Of a stretch of DNA of 64,000 nucleotides, positions 8,982 through 17,770 are shown piece after piece. How positions within the stretch are numbered: the stretch's first letter is position 1; each line of letters begins with the position of its first letter. Source of the DNA: Streptomyces shenzhenensis (lineage in GTDB: Bacteria; Actinomycetota; Actinomycetes; Streptomycetales; Streptomycetaceae); assembly GCF_003688995.1 (NCBI RefSeq), contig NZ_PENI01000016.1, forward strand, positions 1 to 64,000, read 5' to 3'. The notes beneath the pieces were generated by a model that made no database searches, had not been told where the DNA came from, and saw only the letters and a list, made by a program, of their open reading frames with translations. The translations under genes and the position numbers were made by a program.

Positions 8982-9003
8982 CGACGGCGGCACCCCGCAC
9001 ACC

Positions 9004-9041
9004 CCGAAGGCCGGACCCCGATCCCCGGGTCCGGCCTTCGG
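9004..9041 (+). terminator. strong intrinsic terminator after the M23 gene
   Basis: A 15-bp perfect stem (9004-9018 with 9027-9041; core AAGGCCGGACCC / GGGTCCGGCCTT) with an 8-base loop begins 22 bp after the M23 stop. There is no long T run, as usual in Streptomyces. Confidence 0.85.
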
Positions 9042-9199
9042 CGTCCCCGCCCGGCGGGCACGGTGATCCACTGCGCAACACCCCCGTTCTCCGGACTATT
9101 CCCGCGTTGGGAAACTCTTGGCGAGTGTCATATCTCACCGTTCGTCAACCCCTTCCTACGATCGCGTAGGTCACATCGGAAGGGGAATCATGGGCCGAC

Positions 9200-10018
9200 G
9201 TGGCAGACGATTCGAAGAGTGACAACACAGCTGTGATCGGGTCGTACGTGGCGGTGGGGGACAGCTTCACCGAGGGCGTGGGCGACCCCGGCCCCGACGG
9301 GGCGTTCGTCGGCTGGGCCGACCGGTTCGCGGTCCTGCTCGCGGACCGCAGGCCCGAGGGCGACTTCCGATACACCAATCTCGCCGTGCGCGGGCGGCTG
9401 CTCGACCAGATCGTGGCCGAGCAGATCCCGCGGGCGGCCGAACTCGCGCCGGACCTCGTCTCCGTCTGTGCGGGCGGCAACGACATCCTGCGTCCCGGCA
9501 CGGACCCGGACGAGGTGGCCGAGCGCCTCGAACGGGCCGTGGCCCAACTCGCCGCGGCGGCCGGCACCGTGATGGTGACGACCGGCTTCGACACCCGTGG
9601 CGTGCCGCTGTTCAAGCATCTGCGCGGCAGGATCGCCACCTACAACGGGCATGTCCGGGCCATCGCCGACCGGTACGGCTGTCCCGTGCTCGACCTGTGG
9701 TCCCTGAAGGCTGTGCAGGACCGCAGGGCCTGGGACGACGACCGGCTCCACCTCTCACCCGAGGGGCACACCCGCGTCGCGCTGCGGGCCGGCCAGGCCC
9801 TCGGCGTCGAGGTCCCGGCCGACCCGGAACAGCCCTGGCCCCCGGCCCCGCCGCGCGGCACCCTCGAAGTGCGCCGCGACGACGTCCACTGGGCCCGTGA
9901 GTATCTGGTTCCGTGGATCGGCCGCCGGCTGCGCGGCGAGTCCTCGGGCGACCATGTGACGGCGAAGGGCGCGCTGTCCCCCGACGACATCAGGACGCGC
10001 ATCACCTCCGTGGCCTGA
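9200..10018 (+). CDS. SGNH/GDSL hydrolase family protein
   Basis: A 272-aa GDSL-type esterase/lipase-fold protein. Block I is YVAVGDSFTEG (catalytic Ser), block III is CAGGNDIL (oxyanion Asn), and the Asp/His pair is in DRLHLSPEGH. No signal peptide is seen. The likely start is GTG at 9200. A better-placed AAGGGG site serves an ATG at 9190 in another frame, which opens an 11-codon frame stopping at 9222 and overlapping the hydrolase start. Substrate is unknown. A GC-rich hairpin follows the stop. Confidence 0.88.
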   Translation: MADDSKSDNTAVIGSYVAVGDSFTEGVGDPGPDGAFVGWADRFAVLLADRRPEGDFRYTNLAVRGRLLDQIVAEQIPRAAELAPDLVSVCAGGNDILRPGTDPDEVAERLERAVAQLAAAAGTVMVTTGFDTRGVPLFKHLRGRIATYNGHVRAIADRYGCPVLDLWSLKAVQDRRAWDDDRLHLSPEGHTRVALRAGQALGVEVPADPEQPWPPAPPRGTLEVRRDDVHWAREYLVPWIGRRLRGESSGDHVTAKGALSPDDIRTRITSVA

Positions 10019-10160
10019 ACCGCCGGGGCGGGGCCGCACCGGGTTCCGCCCCGGCACACCGGCCGCTCGCCGCCAGCGCCTCCCGGTCCAGGCCCAGTTC
10101 ACGGGTGAGCGCCGCGGTGAGGTGATCGGTACGGGCGAGCTGCCGCAGAGGAGCGGTCAT
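10002..10160 (-). CDS. possible 52-aa small protein
   Basis: A small frame convergent with the SGNH gene and overlapping its last bases. The ATG at 10160 has GAGGAGA a few bases upstream. The N-terminal half (MTAPLRQLARTDHLTAALTR) could be an amphipathic helix, but the C-terminus is Arg/Pro-rich and overlaps a terminator-like hairpin, which argues against it. I do not recognise the sequence. Confidence 0.3.
   Translation of the reverse strand: MTAPLRQLARTDHLTAALTRELGLDREALAASGRCAGAEPGAAPPRRFRPRR
10022..10055 (+). terminator. GC-rich hairpin after the SGNH hydrolase gene
   Basis: GCCGGGGCGG (10022-10031) pairs perfectly with CCGCCCCGGC (10046-10055) across a 14-base loop, starting 4 bases after the SGNH stop. 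It is a plausible intrinsic terminator. Confidence 0.55.
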
Positions 10161-10203
10161 GGGGTCTCCTCGCGGCGGTTTCCGCCTCATCAGTGACTGA
10201 ATC

Positions 10204-10292
10204 ACCGGCCGGTGCCGGCCGGTGCCCGTCGGTGTCTGCCGTTGTCGGCCCGCCGGTGTCGGCCGGTATCGGCCGGTGTCGGTCCCGGACTG
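10204..10292. repeat. short degenerate tandem repeats of CCGGTGTCGG type
   Basis: About 90 bp of imperfect 8-12 bp units (CCGGTGTCGG, CCGGTATCGG, CCGGTGCCGG, CCGTCGGTGTC) just upstream of the MBL-fold gene. It can fold extensively. No coding signal is visible in it. Confidence 0.6.
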
Positions 10293-10344
10293 TCGGAGGG
10301 GCCGACCATAATGGAGGACTCCACCCACTCCACCAGGAGGTACC

Positions 10345-11529
10345 GTGTCCGGTTCGCGTTCCCTGAGCTCCGGGCTCCGCGCGCTGCAGCCCGCGGCCTT
10401 CGGCGCTGACCCGGGCGGTGCCCGCCTGGCGCGCATCCGCAGCTCGCCCCACTTCAAGGACGGGGTCTTCCAGAACCCCGGAGGCCCCGCTCGGACCCGG
10501 CCCTCCGGGTCGATGCTGGACTTCGCGAAGGTCTTCCTCGACCGCGACCAGCGGCCCCGCCGCGCCCCGCGGGGCACGGTCCCGGTGCACGCCACCACCC
10601 TCGCCGACCTGTCCCGGCCGCCCGCCACCGGGCTCCGGCTCACCTGGATGGGCCACTCCAGCGTGCTCGCGGAGATCGACGGGCACCGGGTGCTCTTCGA
10701 TCCCGTCTGGGGCGAGCGCTGCTCCCCGTTCGCGTTCGCCGGGCCCAAGCGGCTGCACCCGGTGCCGCTGCCGCTCGCCGCGCTCGGCCCCGTGGACGTC
10801 GTGGTCATCTCGCACGACCACTACGACCACCTGGACCTGCCCACGATCAAGGCGCTGGCCGGCACGGACACCCTGTTCGCGGTGCCCCTCGGCGTCGGCG
10901 CCCACCTCGAACACTGGGGCGTGTCCGCGGACCGGCTGCGGGAGCTGGACTGGCACGAGTCGACGCGGGTCGGCGGACTCACACTCACCGCCACCCCCGC
11001 CCGGCACTTCTGCGGCCGCGGCCTGCGCAACACCCAGCACACCCTCTGGGCTTCCTGGGCCGTCACCGGCGACGAGCACCGGATCTACCACAGCGGCGAC
11101 ACCGGCTACTTCGACGGCTTCAAGGACATAGGGGCCGAGCACGGCCCGTTCGACGCCACAATGATCCAGATCGGTGCCTACAGCGAGTTCTGGCCCGACA
11201 TCCACATGACCCCCGAGGAGGGTGTGCGCGCCCATCTCGACCTTCAGGGCGGCCGGGCGCACGGCGCGCTGCTGCCGATCCACTGGGGCACCTTCAACCT
11301 GGCCACCCACGCGTGGGCCGAGCCGGGGGAGTGGACGCTGGCCGCGGCCGAGGCGGTCGGACAGGGCGTCGCCGTCCCCGTTCCGGGCCAGCCCTTCGAG
11401 CCCACCGGAGACCTTCCTACCCGTCCTTGGTGGCAGGACGTGTCCCTACCGCTGAACCGCAAGTGGCCCGTCCCGGAGATCACCCCGGAGACGTCCCGCG
11501 ACGGCCTCGACCTCGTGGGCGAGGGCTGA
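10345..11529 (+). CDS. MBL-fold metallo-hydrolase (UlaG/NAPE-PLD-like)
   Basis: A 394-aa metallo-beta-lactamase-fold protein. The signature HDHYDHLD (HxHxDH) carries the dinuclear metal site. Further ligands are in TPARHFCGRG and HSGDTGYF, and the C-terminal LLPIHWGTFNLA supplies the last His. The profile is closest to the UlaG/NAPE-PLD-like branch. The GTG start has AGGAGG 5 bases upstream. The last 70 or so codons and sequence just beyond the stop recur 8.9 kb downstream as a broken copy (20216-20426), so this gene marks the left edge of an insertion. Confidence 0.9.
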   Translation: MSGSRSLSSGLRALQPAAFGADPGGARLARIRSSPHFKDGVFQNPGGPARTRPSGSMLDFAKVFLDRDQRPRRAPRGTVPVHATTLADLSRPPATGLRLTWMGHSSVLAEIDGHRVLFDPVWGERCSPFAFAGPKRLHPVPLPLAALGPVDVVVISHDHYDHLDLPTIKALAGTDTLFAVPLGVGAHLEHWGVSADRLRELDWHESTRVGGLTLTATPARHFCGRGLRNTQHTLWASWAVTGDEHRIYHSGDTGYFDGFKDIGAEHGPFDATMIQIGAYSEFWPDIHMTPEEGVRAHLDLQGGRAHGALLPIHWGTFNLATHAWAEPGEWTLAAAEAVGQGVAVPVPGQPFEPTGDLPTRPWWQDVSLPLNRKWPVPEITPETSRDGLDLVGEG

Positions 11530-11710
11530 GCGAGGTTGAGCTGCCGGCGTGACCGTGAATGGCGCGCAGCGCCGCGGCAGAGACAATCGTGCCGCGTCAG
11601 GCCGGCCACTCTCTCGACTGGCTGCGTTCGCTCTTAGCAGCGGCGTTTGTCCGGCACTTTGGGCAGCAGATGGCGGTCGGCGGGGACCACGCCCCCGACC
11701 GGCAGCCCCC

Positions 11711-12142
11711 TCATGGTGGCCGACACGCCGCCTCGAAGGGCCCGTCACTCGTCGGCCGCCAGCCGGGGCGTCCGGCGAGCCCTTCGTCGAGGAGCGCCCA
11801 TTCGTCGGGCATGCCGTAGCCGATGCACAGGGTTTCGGCGAAGCGGGTGTAGTGGGTGGGGTCGACGCTCCCGAAACGGAGATCGGTGGAGGGCGGCGGG
11901 GCCGGCTCGGCGCCACGTCGCAAGATGATCCATTCGCCCTGGGGCTCCAGTCCCTCCTCGCCCAGCCAGTTCGGGAGTTCGGTACGGGCGGCCACCTCGG
12001 GCACGTGCACCATGAATCGCGTCTCGGCATCGCGGAAGAAGCCCGCGACGTCGTGCACGAGGGAGCGGCTTGGCTGCTGAAGCAGCGCGGTGATCTCGTT
12101 GGCATCGGTTTCCCGCGCCTGGACGCGCAGTGTCTCGTTCAT
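11711..12142 (-). pseudogene. GNAT acetyltransferase, N-terminal remnant
   Basis: A 143-codon frame. Its N-terminal 120 or so residues (RFMVHVPEVAARTELPNWL, then a LEPQGEWIILRR block and FAETLCIGYGMP) look like the front half of a GNAT-type protein that is usually near 280 aa. After GRPGW (about 11760) family resemblance stops, and the acetyl-CoA-binding second half is absent. The sequence at 11530-11710 holds no gene, only a short stretch (11546-11575) recurring near 20513. I treat this as truncated and non-functional. Confidence 0.55.
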
Positions 12143-12501
12143 AGCTGACCGCCCTTCCGGGAAGGGGCTGGGCCTGGGCGTGGCAGACGTCGTATCGAGG
12201 ACTCGTGCGTCGTTCCCGCGATCGTTCGCCGAACGGATTCGGCGAACTCGCAGAGTTCCGGGGCCTTCAGCAACTGCCGAAGCGTAGTAACCCTCCAGGT
12301 ACGTCTGCGCCGTTGGGCCGGTGTGCGCGACGACGGCTCCGGCCGAGATGCCGGGATGGCTCAGCAGGGCGGCGGAGGGCCGCCACCTGCGGACTGAAGC
12401 CGGAGAACGTCCGCAGGCGCTTCAAGCCCTCGGCGGAGGCCATAAACGAGGTGACCACGTCAGGGCGGGGAGGGCGGTGGGGTAGGCGAGGTCGTCTTCG
12501 G
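12143..12501. other. gap without intact gene; degraded coding sequence
   Basis: 359 bp between the GNAT remnant and the TetR gene. On the minus strand short stretches look protein-like (for example SAGAVVAHTGPTAQTYLEGY) but are split over two frames with stops. I see no promoter, repeat or RNA gene I can name. It is probably a decayed gene. Confidence 0.4.
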
Positions 12502-13272
12502 TCAGCCGGGCGGGCAGCGCACCGGTGGGGGAGCGGTCGCGCCGCCGGCCGCCGCGGGCGACGAAGTGCGGGTCGGGGCGGCGTCTTTGAACGAGGTCAG
12601 GCCGGTGTCGATGAGCTTGGCTGCGCGGCGGACGTCGGCAGTCACTGCCTCATGGATCTGTGTCGGTGTGCGGGTGCCGTCCAGGTGTTTCCCAAGGCTT
12701 TGGAACTGGATCGACCACAGTCCGAGCAGGGCGGTTGCCGCGATCTGCGGTTCCGGGTCGTCCGGGCTTGTGCGGGTGCGCCGGGCCAGCGCCTCGGCTG
12801 CGACGGTGATGAGCCGGTCGGTCATGTCCCGGTGGTAGGCCCTCAGCGAGGGCGCGGACCTGGTCAGCGCGCCGAAGCGCCTGATCATGGCGGTGGCGTG
12901 GCTGGGGTCGTCCTGCGCGGCGATCCAGGAGGTCAGGGCGCGCAACTCGGCGGAGAGGATCCGTAGCGCCGCCTCGACCGGAGAGTGGTCTGCGTCGGCC
13001 AAGCCGGTGCGCAGGGCGGCCATCGTGGTCTCGCCTTGGTCCAGGATGAGCGATTCCTTGGTGGGGAAGTGGTTGAAGACCGTCTTCTCCGAGACTCCGC
13101 ATGCCTGGGCGATCTCTGATACGCGGACGGCGTCGAAGCCGCGCTCCAGGAACATCTCGGTGGCGATGTCGGACAGGCGTTGCCGCAATCGGCGCTTCTT
13201 CTGCTCCCGCAGCCCTTCCGCTCCGGGCTCCGCGGCCTGCGCACGCCATGCCGTCCAGTCCACCGTGTTCAT
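12502..13272 (-). CDS. TetR-family transcriptional regulator
   Basis: A 256-aa repressor. The N-terminal HTH (residues about 30-75) reads LSDIATEMFLERGFDAVRVS, then EIAQACGVSEKTVFNHFPTK, a classic TetR pattern. The C-terminal ligand domain is divergent and ends in a Pro/Ala-rich tail. The start at 13272 (MNTVDW) is preferred over the upstream in-frame ATG, which lies inside the putative operator. It is divergent from an SRPBCC gene, with a near-perfect inverted repeat between them. The likely target is itself and the SRPBCC gene. Confidence 0.9.
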   Translation of the reverse strand: MNTVDWTAWRAQAAEPGAEGLREQKKRRLRQRLSDIATEMFLERGFDAVRVSEIAQACGVSEKTVFNHFPTKESLILDQGETTMAALRTGLADADHSPVEAALRILSAELRALTSWIAAQDDPSHATAMIRRFGALTRSAPSLRAYHRDMTDRLITVAAEALARRTRTSPDDPEPQIAATALLGLWSIQFQSLGKHLDGTRTPTQIHEAVTADVRRAAKLIDTGLTSFKDAAPTRTSSPAAAGGATAPPPVRCPPG

Positions 13273-13285
13273 GGCGACAGGGTAG

Positions 13286-13315
13286 TACAGCAGCAGCATA
13301 ATTACTGCTACTGTA
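13286..13315. promoter_or_regulatory. inverted repeat, probable TetR operator
   Basis: TACAGCAGCAG (13286-13296) and CTGCTACTGTA (13305-13315) form an 11-bp inverted repeat with one mismatch and an 8-bp AT-rich centre. It lies between the divergent TetR and SRPBCC genes. Confidence 0.65.
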
Positions 13316-13367
13316 AATTTTCAGTGACTGTACTTTCTGTCGTTCGTCCGATCGCTTCGGGAGTCCC

Positions 13368-13847
13368 ATGAGCGCCATCCACATCGTCCGCGACTACCCG
13401 CACTCTCCCGCCAAGGTCTGGCATGCCGTCACCGACCCCGGGCTCATACCGCTGTGGACCGCGACCGGGGCCGGGGCACGCCCGGAAGGGTTCACCACCA
13501 CCGTCGGCGCCCGGTTCCAGTTCATCGCCAAGCCCAAGCCCGGCTGGAGCGGCATCGTCGACTGCGTCGTACTGGAGGTCGACAAGCCCCGGCTGCTGCG
13601 CTATTCGTGGACCGACCATGGCGGCGGCGAGACCACCGAGGTCGCCTACCGCATCGAACCTCACGGCACAGGAACGCGCTTCACCTACGACCACACGGGC
13701 TTCACGGGTGCGGGCGGGCTCCTGATGACCCAGATCCTGGGTCACGTCCGGAGGAAGATGCTGCGCGTCGGCCTGCCCGCCGTGCTGAACGATCTGGACG
13801 AGGCAGGCAAACTCCGCTCCGAAAGCACTCTCAGTCCCAAGACCTGA
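13368..13847 (+). CDS. SRPBCC (AHSA1/START-like) domain protein
   Basis: A 159-aa single-domain protein of the AHSA1-like SRPBCC fold, which encloses hydrophobic ligands. It opens with IHIVRDYPHSPAKVWHAVTD and contains LRYSWTDHGGGETTEVAYRI, as in this superfamily. Family members include ligand-binding and cyclase-like proteins; no specific reaction can be given. It is divergently paired with the TetR regulator, suggesting control by its own ligand or stress signal. Confidence 0.85.
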   Translation: MSAIHIVRDYPHSPAKVWHAVTDPGLIPLWTATGAGARPEGFTTTVGARFQFIAKPKPGWSGIVDCVVLEVDKPRLLRYSWTDHGGGETTEVAYRIEPHGTGTRFTYDHTGFTGAGGLLMTQILGHVRRKMLRVGLPAVLNDLDEAGKLRSESTLSPKT

Positions 13848-13889
13848 CTCTCTCGTCGAGCCCAGGGTCCATGCCCAAAGCCGCGATCC

Positions 13890-14060
13890 GCGCTGGAAGA
13901 GCGCGGAGTCGGCTACGCGCCCGCCGTCGCCTGCTCCCCTGAAGTCACTATCGATGCCGGGGAGTTCCGCGCGGACGCCCCGGCCATGAAGGTGCCGAAG
14001 CGGACCTGGGCCGTCATCGGCCTGGCCGAACTCCGCCCCGGCAGCGAGCAGGCCCCCTTC
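13890..14060 (+). pseudogene. transposase fragment (DDE, IS701-like)
   Basis: The frame beginning near 13890 reads LEERGVGYAPAVACS, then EFRADAPAMKVPKRTW, which resembles the middle of actinobacterial IS701-type DDE transposases. It breaks into unrelated sequence after about 55 codons, and no terminal repeats were found. It is a leftover inside the insertion. Confidence 0.5.
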
Positions 14061-14136
14061 TACCGGCAGGAACGTGCCGGACGATCCGTTGCAGGAAGTG
14101 GGTGTCGCTGGAGGTCGTTCCGGGGACGGTGGCCGG

Positions 14137-15198
14137 TCAGGAGGCGTCGGTTGTGTCCGGCCCGGCCGGGGGTGGGCCAACGGTCCGGCCGGAGATCAGC
14201 TCTCCGCGCAGCAGGATGCCGCCGGCGTCGACATGGTTGTCGTGGACCAGGTCGTCGATGAGTTTGACGGCGGCCTCCGCCATGGCCTCGACCGGGATGC
14301 GGTACGTCGTCAGACCGAAGACCTCGTGGTCGAACGGCGGGACACCGTCGTAGCCGGCGATCGACAGGTCGCCCGGGACGGAGAGGCCCTGGCGGGCTGC
14401 GGCGGCGAGGGCGTCGAAGGCGACCGAGTCGTGGGGACACAGGATCGCGGTGGCACCCGCCCGGTGGAGTTCGCCGACCACGTCCGTGAGGTCCTGGTCG
14501 GGCTCGATCCGCTTCAAGCCGGCGAGCAGGCCCCGGTGTTCGAGTTCGTCCCGCATCCAGGAGATCCGCGCCCACTGCGTCGGGGACTGTTCGGGCGAGA
14601 AGGACAGCAGCGCGATCGAGCGGTGCCCGAGGCCGGCGACGTGGTCGATGAGCGTGCCGCCCTCGCGCGGATCCGGGGCGACGTACGGCACGCCCGGGTT
14701 GGACGGCTGGCCCATCTGGCTGACGAGCACCAGGGGAATTCGTGACGCGACCTGGCGGATCGTGCGCGGGTCGACGTTCGGCGCCGCGACGACGATCCCG
14801 GCGGTGCGCATGTCGGCCATGAGCATCAGCGAGCGGTAGTTGGCGTCGTCGGGCTGATCGCCGGAGGCCAGGGACATGACCTCGTATCCCTCGACAGCCG
14901 CATGTTCCTCGAACGCGCTGGCGAGGTGGGCGTAGAACGGGGAGCGGGTGTGGCGCAGGAACAGGCCGAGCACGGCCGAGGAGCTGGCGTTGAGGCTGCG
15001 CGCGATCTGGTTGGGGACGTAGTCGAGCTGCTCGACCGCGCGCCGGACCTTCTCCATGTTCTCGGGACTGACGCCGCCCTGGCCCATGATGGCCCGGGAC
15101 GCTGTCGATTTCGAGACACCGGCCAGGGTGGCGACGTCCCGGATGGTGCTGGGCCGGCGGCTTCGCCGGTTGTCCGGGCCGGGTGGCTCATGGGTCAT
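14137..15198 (-). CDS. LacI-family transcriptional regulator
   Basis: A 353-aa regulator. Its HTH reads TIRDVATLAGVSKSTASRAI, followed by the hinge block LDYVPNQIARSLNASSSAVLG, and then a periplasmic-binding-protein-like sensor. The C-terminal block GDLSIAGYDGVPPFDHEVFG is typical. It lies downstream of, and on the same strand as, the importer/GDPD/IMPase genes. Three copies of GGGACCGGTCCC upstream of the binding-protein gene are the expected operators. The ligand is likely a glycerophosphodiester or polyol (inference). Confidence 0.93.
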   Translation of the reverse strand: MTHEPPGPDNRRSRRPSTIRDVATLAGVSKSTASRAIMGQGGVSPENMEKVRRAVEQLDYVPNQIARSLNASSSAVLGLFLRHTRSPFYAHLASAFEEHAAVEGYEVMSLASGDQPDDANYRSLMLMADMRTAGIVVAAPNVDPRTIRQVASRIPLVLVSQMGQPSNPGVPYVAPDPREGGTLIDHVAGLGHRSIALLSFSPEQSPTQWARISWMRDELEHRGLLAGLKRIEPDQDLTDVVGELHRAGATAILCPHDSVAFDALAAAARQGLSVPGDLSIAGYDGVPPFDHEVFGLTTYRIPVEAMAEAAVKLIDDLVHDNHVDAGGILLRGELISGRTVGPPPAGPDTTDAS

Positions 15199-15242
15199 GC
15201 TGCTGCCCCTCTTGTCTGCGGTGCGGAGACCTGCATCATGCT

Positions 15243-16019
15243 CTACACCGTCTTCGCGAGGTCCGCCGGGAACGAGGGGAACCGTGCGACGAATTCCTCG
15301 TTGGACTCCAGGAGTTGCCGGGCGTAGGCCGGAGAGTTGGAGGCGGTGGCGTCCACGTTCGTCTCGACGATCCGCCGGACGTCGTCGGGGCCTTCGATCA
15401 GCGAGGCCGCGACGCGTCGCCCGCTGTCGTGCTGCTCCGCGACGAGGGCGGGGGTGAGCTGCGGCACGGGGATGTAGACCGTCGAGAGCTCGAGCCGGTC
15501 CGCGTGATCGCGCCAGTTGTCGGTGACGTCCGGGATGTGCAGTGCGAGCCCCCGGGCCCCTCCGGTCCACTCGTCCCGGAAGTCCGCCAGGGAGAGCGGG
15601 TCGAAGCTCGTGATCAGGCACCTGTCCCGGTCCGCCGCGGGGCGCTGCTCAAGGAACCGGGCCAGTGGGCGGGCCGCGTTCGGTGCCTTGATCTCGACCT
15701 GAAGGAGGACGCTGGTCGATTCGAGGGTCTCCGCGAAGGTCGGGATCTGCTGGCCGGTTCCCATGTCGATGCCGCGTACCTGTGCGAAGGTGAGCCGCTC
15801 GATCGGCACGTCGAGGAACGGTGTCCGCACGGCTGCCGTGCGCCGCACGGTGCGGTCGTGCAGGATCACCAACTCGCCGTCGACGGTCGTGCGCACGTCC
15901 AGCTCGATCTCGTCGACGCCGACGCCCTCGGCGCTGGCAAAGCCCGACAGCGTGTTCTCCGGGGCGTCGGCCATGTTTCCGCGGTGTCCGCAGAGGATGA
16001 AGGAGCGGGGGGTGGTCAT
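15243..16019 (-). CDS. glycerophosphodiester phosphodiesterase
   Basis: A 258-aa GDPD-family enzyme that hydrolyses glycerophosphodiesters to glycerol 3-phosphate and an alcohol. The barrel opening CGHRGNMADAPENTLSGF and DEIELDVRTTVDGELVILHD show the HRG, ENT and ExD metal and catalytic residues, with the His in LHD. No signal peptide, so it acts on imported substrate. The start at 16019 has AAAGGA upstream. It sits between a sugar-type ABC importer with an IMPase-like gene and the LacI regulator. Confidence 0.92.
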   Translation of the reverse strand: MTTPRSFILCGHRGNMADAPENTLSGFASAEGVGVDEIELDVRTTVDGELVILHDRTVRRTAAVRTPFLDVPIERLTFAQVRGIDMGTGQQIPTFAETLESTSVLLQVEIKAPNAARPLARFLEQRPAADRDRCLITSFDPLSLADFRDEWTGGARGLALHIPDVTDNWRDHADRLELSTVYIPVPQLTPALVAEQHDSGRRVAASLIEGPDDVRRIVETNVDATASNSPAYARQLLESNEEFVARFPSFPADLAKTV

Positions 16020-16074
16020 CAGGGTCCTTTGTGGTGGGTCAGTGGGAGTGGGAGAACAGCCGCGCGGTCGGCAG

Positions 16075-16869
16075 TCACACCAGGTGTGGTTCGAGGGTGT
16101 CCGCGAGGTCCTTGCCGGCGACGATGAGCAGCGGGGAGGAAGGTGCACCGCCGCCGAGCCCACGGACGTCGGCGCCTGCTTGGGCGGCGATCAGGGTGGC
16201 CGCGGCGTAGTCCCAGACCGGCAGTCCGCGCTGGAAGCAGCCGTCGATGCGGCCCTCCGCCACTGCGCAGATGTCGAGTGCCGCCGCCCCGCCGATGCGG
16301 AAGTCGCGGATGCGTGACGAGAGGGCGGTGATGTCCTTGAGGACGCGGGGCCGCGTAGCCAGGTCGTACATGAATCCGGTGGAGAGGAGTGCCTTGTCCT
16401 GGGGCACGTTGTCGTTGACTCGCAGCCGCGTCCCGTTGCGGTGTGCCGGGTGGCCGGCGGCCGCGGTGAACTCGGCGCCGAGCGCTGGTGCGTAGACGCA
16501 GGCGGCGACCGAGATCCTGGTGCCGTCGGGTCCTGGTGCGGTCGCGGCGAGGGAGACGGCCCAGTACGGGGAGCCGTAGAGGTAGTTCACCGTCCCGTCG
16601 ATCGGGTCGACGGCCCAGACGATGCCGCTGCTGCCGCCGGCTTCGCCGCTTTCCTCGCCGAAGAATCCGTCATCGGGGCGCAGTTCGTGAAGGCGGCCGC
16701 GGATGCGGGCTTCGACCGCGGTGTCGGCCTGTGTGACGATGTCGAGCCGGCCGGACTTCGTGGACACCACGCCGATGCCGTCGTCGCGCATGGCTGCGGC
16801 CGGCGTTCCGGCTTCGGCGGCGATCGTGCGGGCGATGCCCAGCAGCGCGAGCGGGTCGGTGTCGGTCAA
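16075..16869 (-). CDS. inositol monophosphatase family protein
   Basis: A 264-aa Mg-dependent phosphatase of the IMPase superfamily. Motifs present are GFFGEESG (metal Glu), WAVDPIDGTVNYLYG (DPxDGT) and PVWDYAAATLIAAQAGA (WDxAA). I use the TTG at 16869 because AAGGACAG lies about 8 bases upstream and the length fits the family; a GTG at 16914 would add 15 unlikely residues. Next to a GDPD and an importer, the attractive role is dephosphorylation of the polyol phosphate freed from a glycerophospho-polyol such as glycerophosphoinositol (inference). Fructose-1,6-bisphosphatase or histidinol-phosphatase activity cannot be excluded. Confidence 0.88.
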   Translation of the reverse strand: MTDTDPLALLGIARTIAAEAGTPAAAMRDDGIGVVSTKSGRLDIVTQADTAVEARIRGRLHELRPDDGFFGEESGEAGGSSGIVWAVDPIDGTVNYLYGSPYWAVSLAATAPGPDGTRISVAACVYAPALGAEFTAAAGHPAHRNGTRLRVNDNVPQDKALLSTGFMYDLATRPRVLKDITALSSRIRDFRIGGAAALDICAVAEGRIDGCFQRGLPVWDYAAATLIAAQAGADVRGLGGGAPSSPLLIVAGKDLADTLEPHLV

Positions 16870-16948
16870 CGTGGTGCTGTCCTTGTCGTTGTGCGCGCGG
16901 TTCCCCGAAGGCACGGGGCGGCGGGGTGTGGGCGGTGGGGCCGGTCGG

Positions 16949-17770
16949 CTACTTCAGTCCGGTCCGCGCGACGCTGGCGATGAACTGCTTCTGCAGCAGC
17001 AGGAAGATGATCACCATCGGGAGCACGGCGAGGACGCCGGCCGACATCAGGACGTTGTAGTCCGTGGTGTAGGTGCCCTGGAGCAGCGCGAGCCCTGGTC
17101 CGAGGGGGAGCTTGTCGACCGACCGGTTGATGACGAGCGGCCAGAGCAGATCCTTCCACTCCGACAGCACGGTCAGCAGGGCCACGGTGACGATGCCGCT
17201 GCGGGCGATGGGCAGCACGATCATCACGAGGATGCGCAGGTGGGACAGGCCGTCGATGCGTGCTGCCTCGATGAGTTCGCGGGGGATGGCGCGGAAGAAC
17301 TGGTACATCAGGAACACCGCGAACACGTCGAAGATGTTCGGCAGGAACAGCGCGACGATCGTGTTGGTGAGGTGGAGCGAGGAGATGATGGCGTAGTTCG
17401 GGATGATGAAGATGTCGCCGGGGACCATGATCAGCGTCAGGATGGTGACAAGGATGATCCGTGCGCCGGGGACCTTGATCACGGCCAGGGCGTAGGCCGC
17501 GAGCATCGCGATGACGAGCGTTCCGACGACGCGTCCCGCCGAGGCGAGCACGGTGTTCAGCAATAGGGTGCCGAAGGGGAGACGCTCGAAGACCTCCCTG
17601 GTCCCCTGCAGCGTCGCGGGGGACGGCAGGAGGTTCGGCGGGATCTGCAGGGTCTGACCGGTGCTCCTGAGCGCCGTGGAGATCATCCAGGCGAACGGGG
17701 CGAGGACCAGGAGTCCGACCATCGCGATCAGGAGGTAGGTCCACCAGCGGGGACGGTTCAGGGTCGGCAT
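16949..17770 (-). CDS. carbohydrate ABC transporter permease (MalG/UgpE type)
   Basis: A 273-aa inner-membrane permease with six predicted helices. The cytoplasmic EAA loop reads ELIEAARIDGLSHLRILVMI. It starts at 17770, overlapping the stop of the partner permease. It is the second permease of a CUT1-type importer. No ATPase gene is present; in Streptomyces such importers usually share the ATPase MsiK (known for the group). Confidence 0.93.
   Translation of the reverse strand: MPTLNRPRWWTYLLIAMVGLLVLAPFAWMISTALRSTGQTLQIPPNLLPSPATLQGTREVFERLPFGTLLLNTVLASAGRVVGTLVIAMLAAYALAVIKVPGARIILVTILTLIMVPGDIFIIPNYAIISSLHLTNTIVALFLPNIFDVFAVFLMYQFFRAIPRELIEAARIDGLSHLRILVMIVLPIARSGIVTVALLTVLSEWKDLLWPLVINRSVDKLPLGPGLALLQGTYTTDYNVLMSAGVLAVLPMVIIFLLLQKQFIASVARTGLK

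Noticed and set aside
10204..10292. Possible CRISPR-like repeats
   Set aside because: Units are short, degenerate and contiguous, with no constant repeat/spacer pattern and no cas genes.
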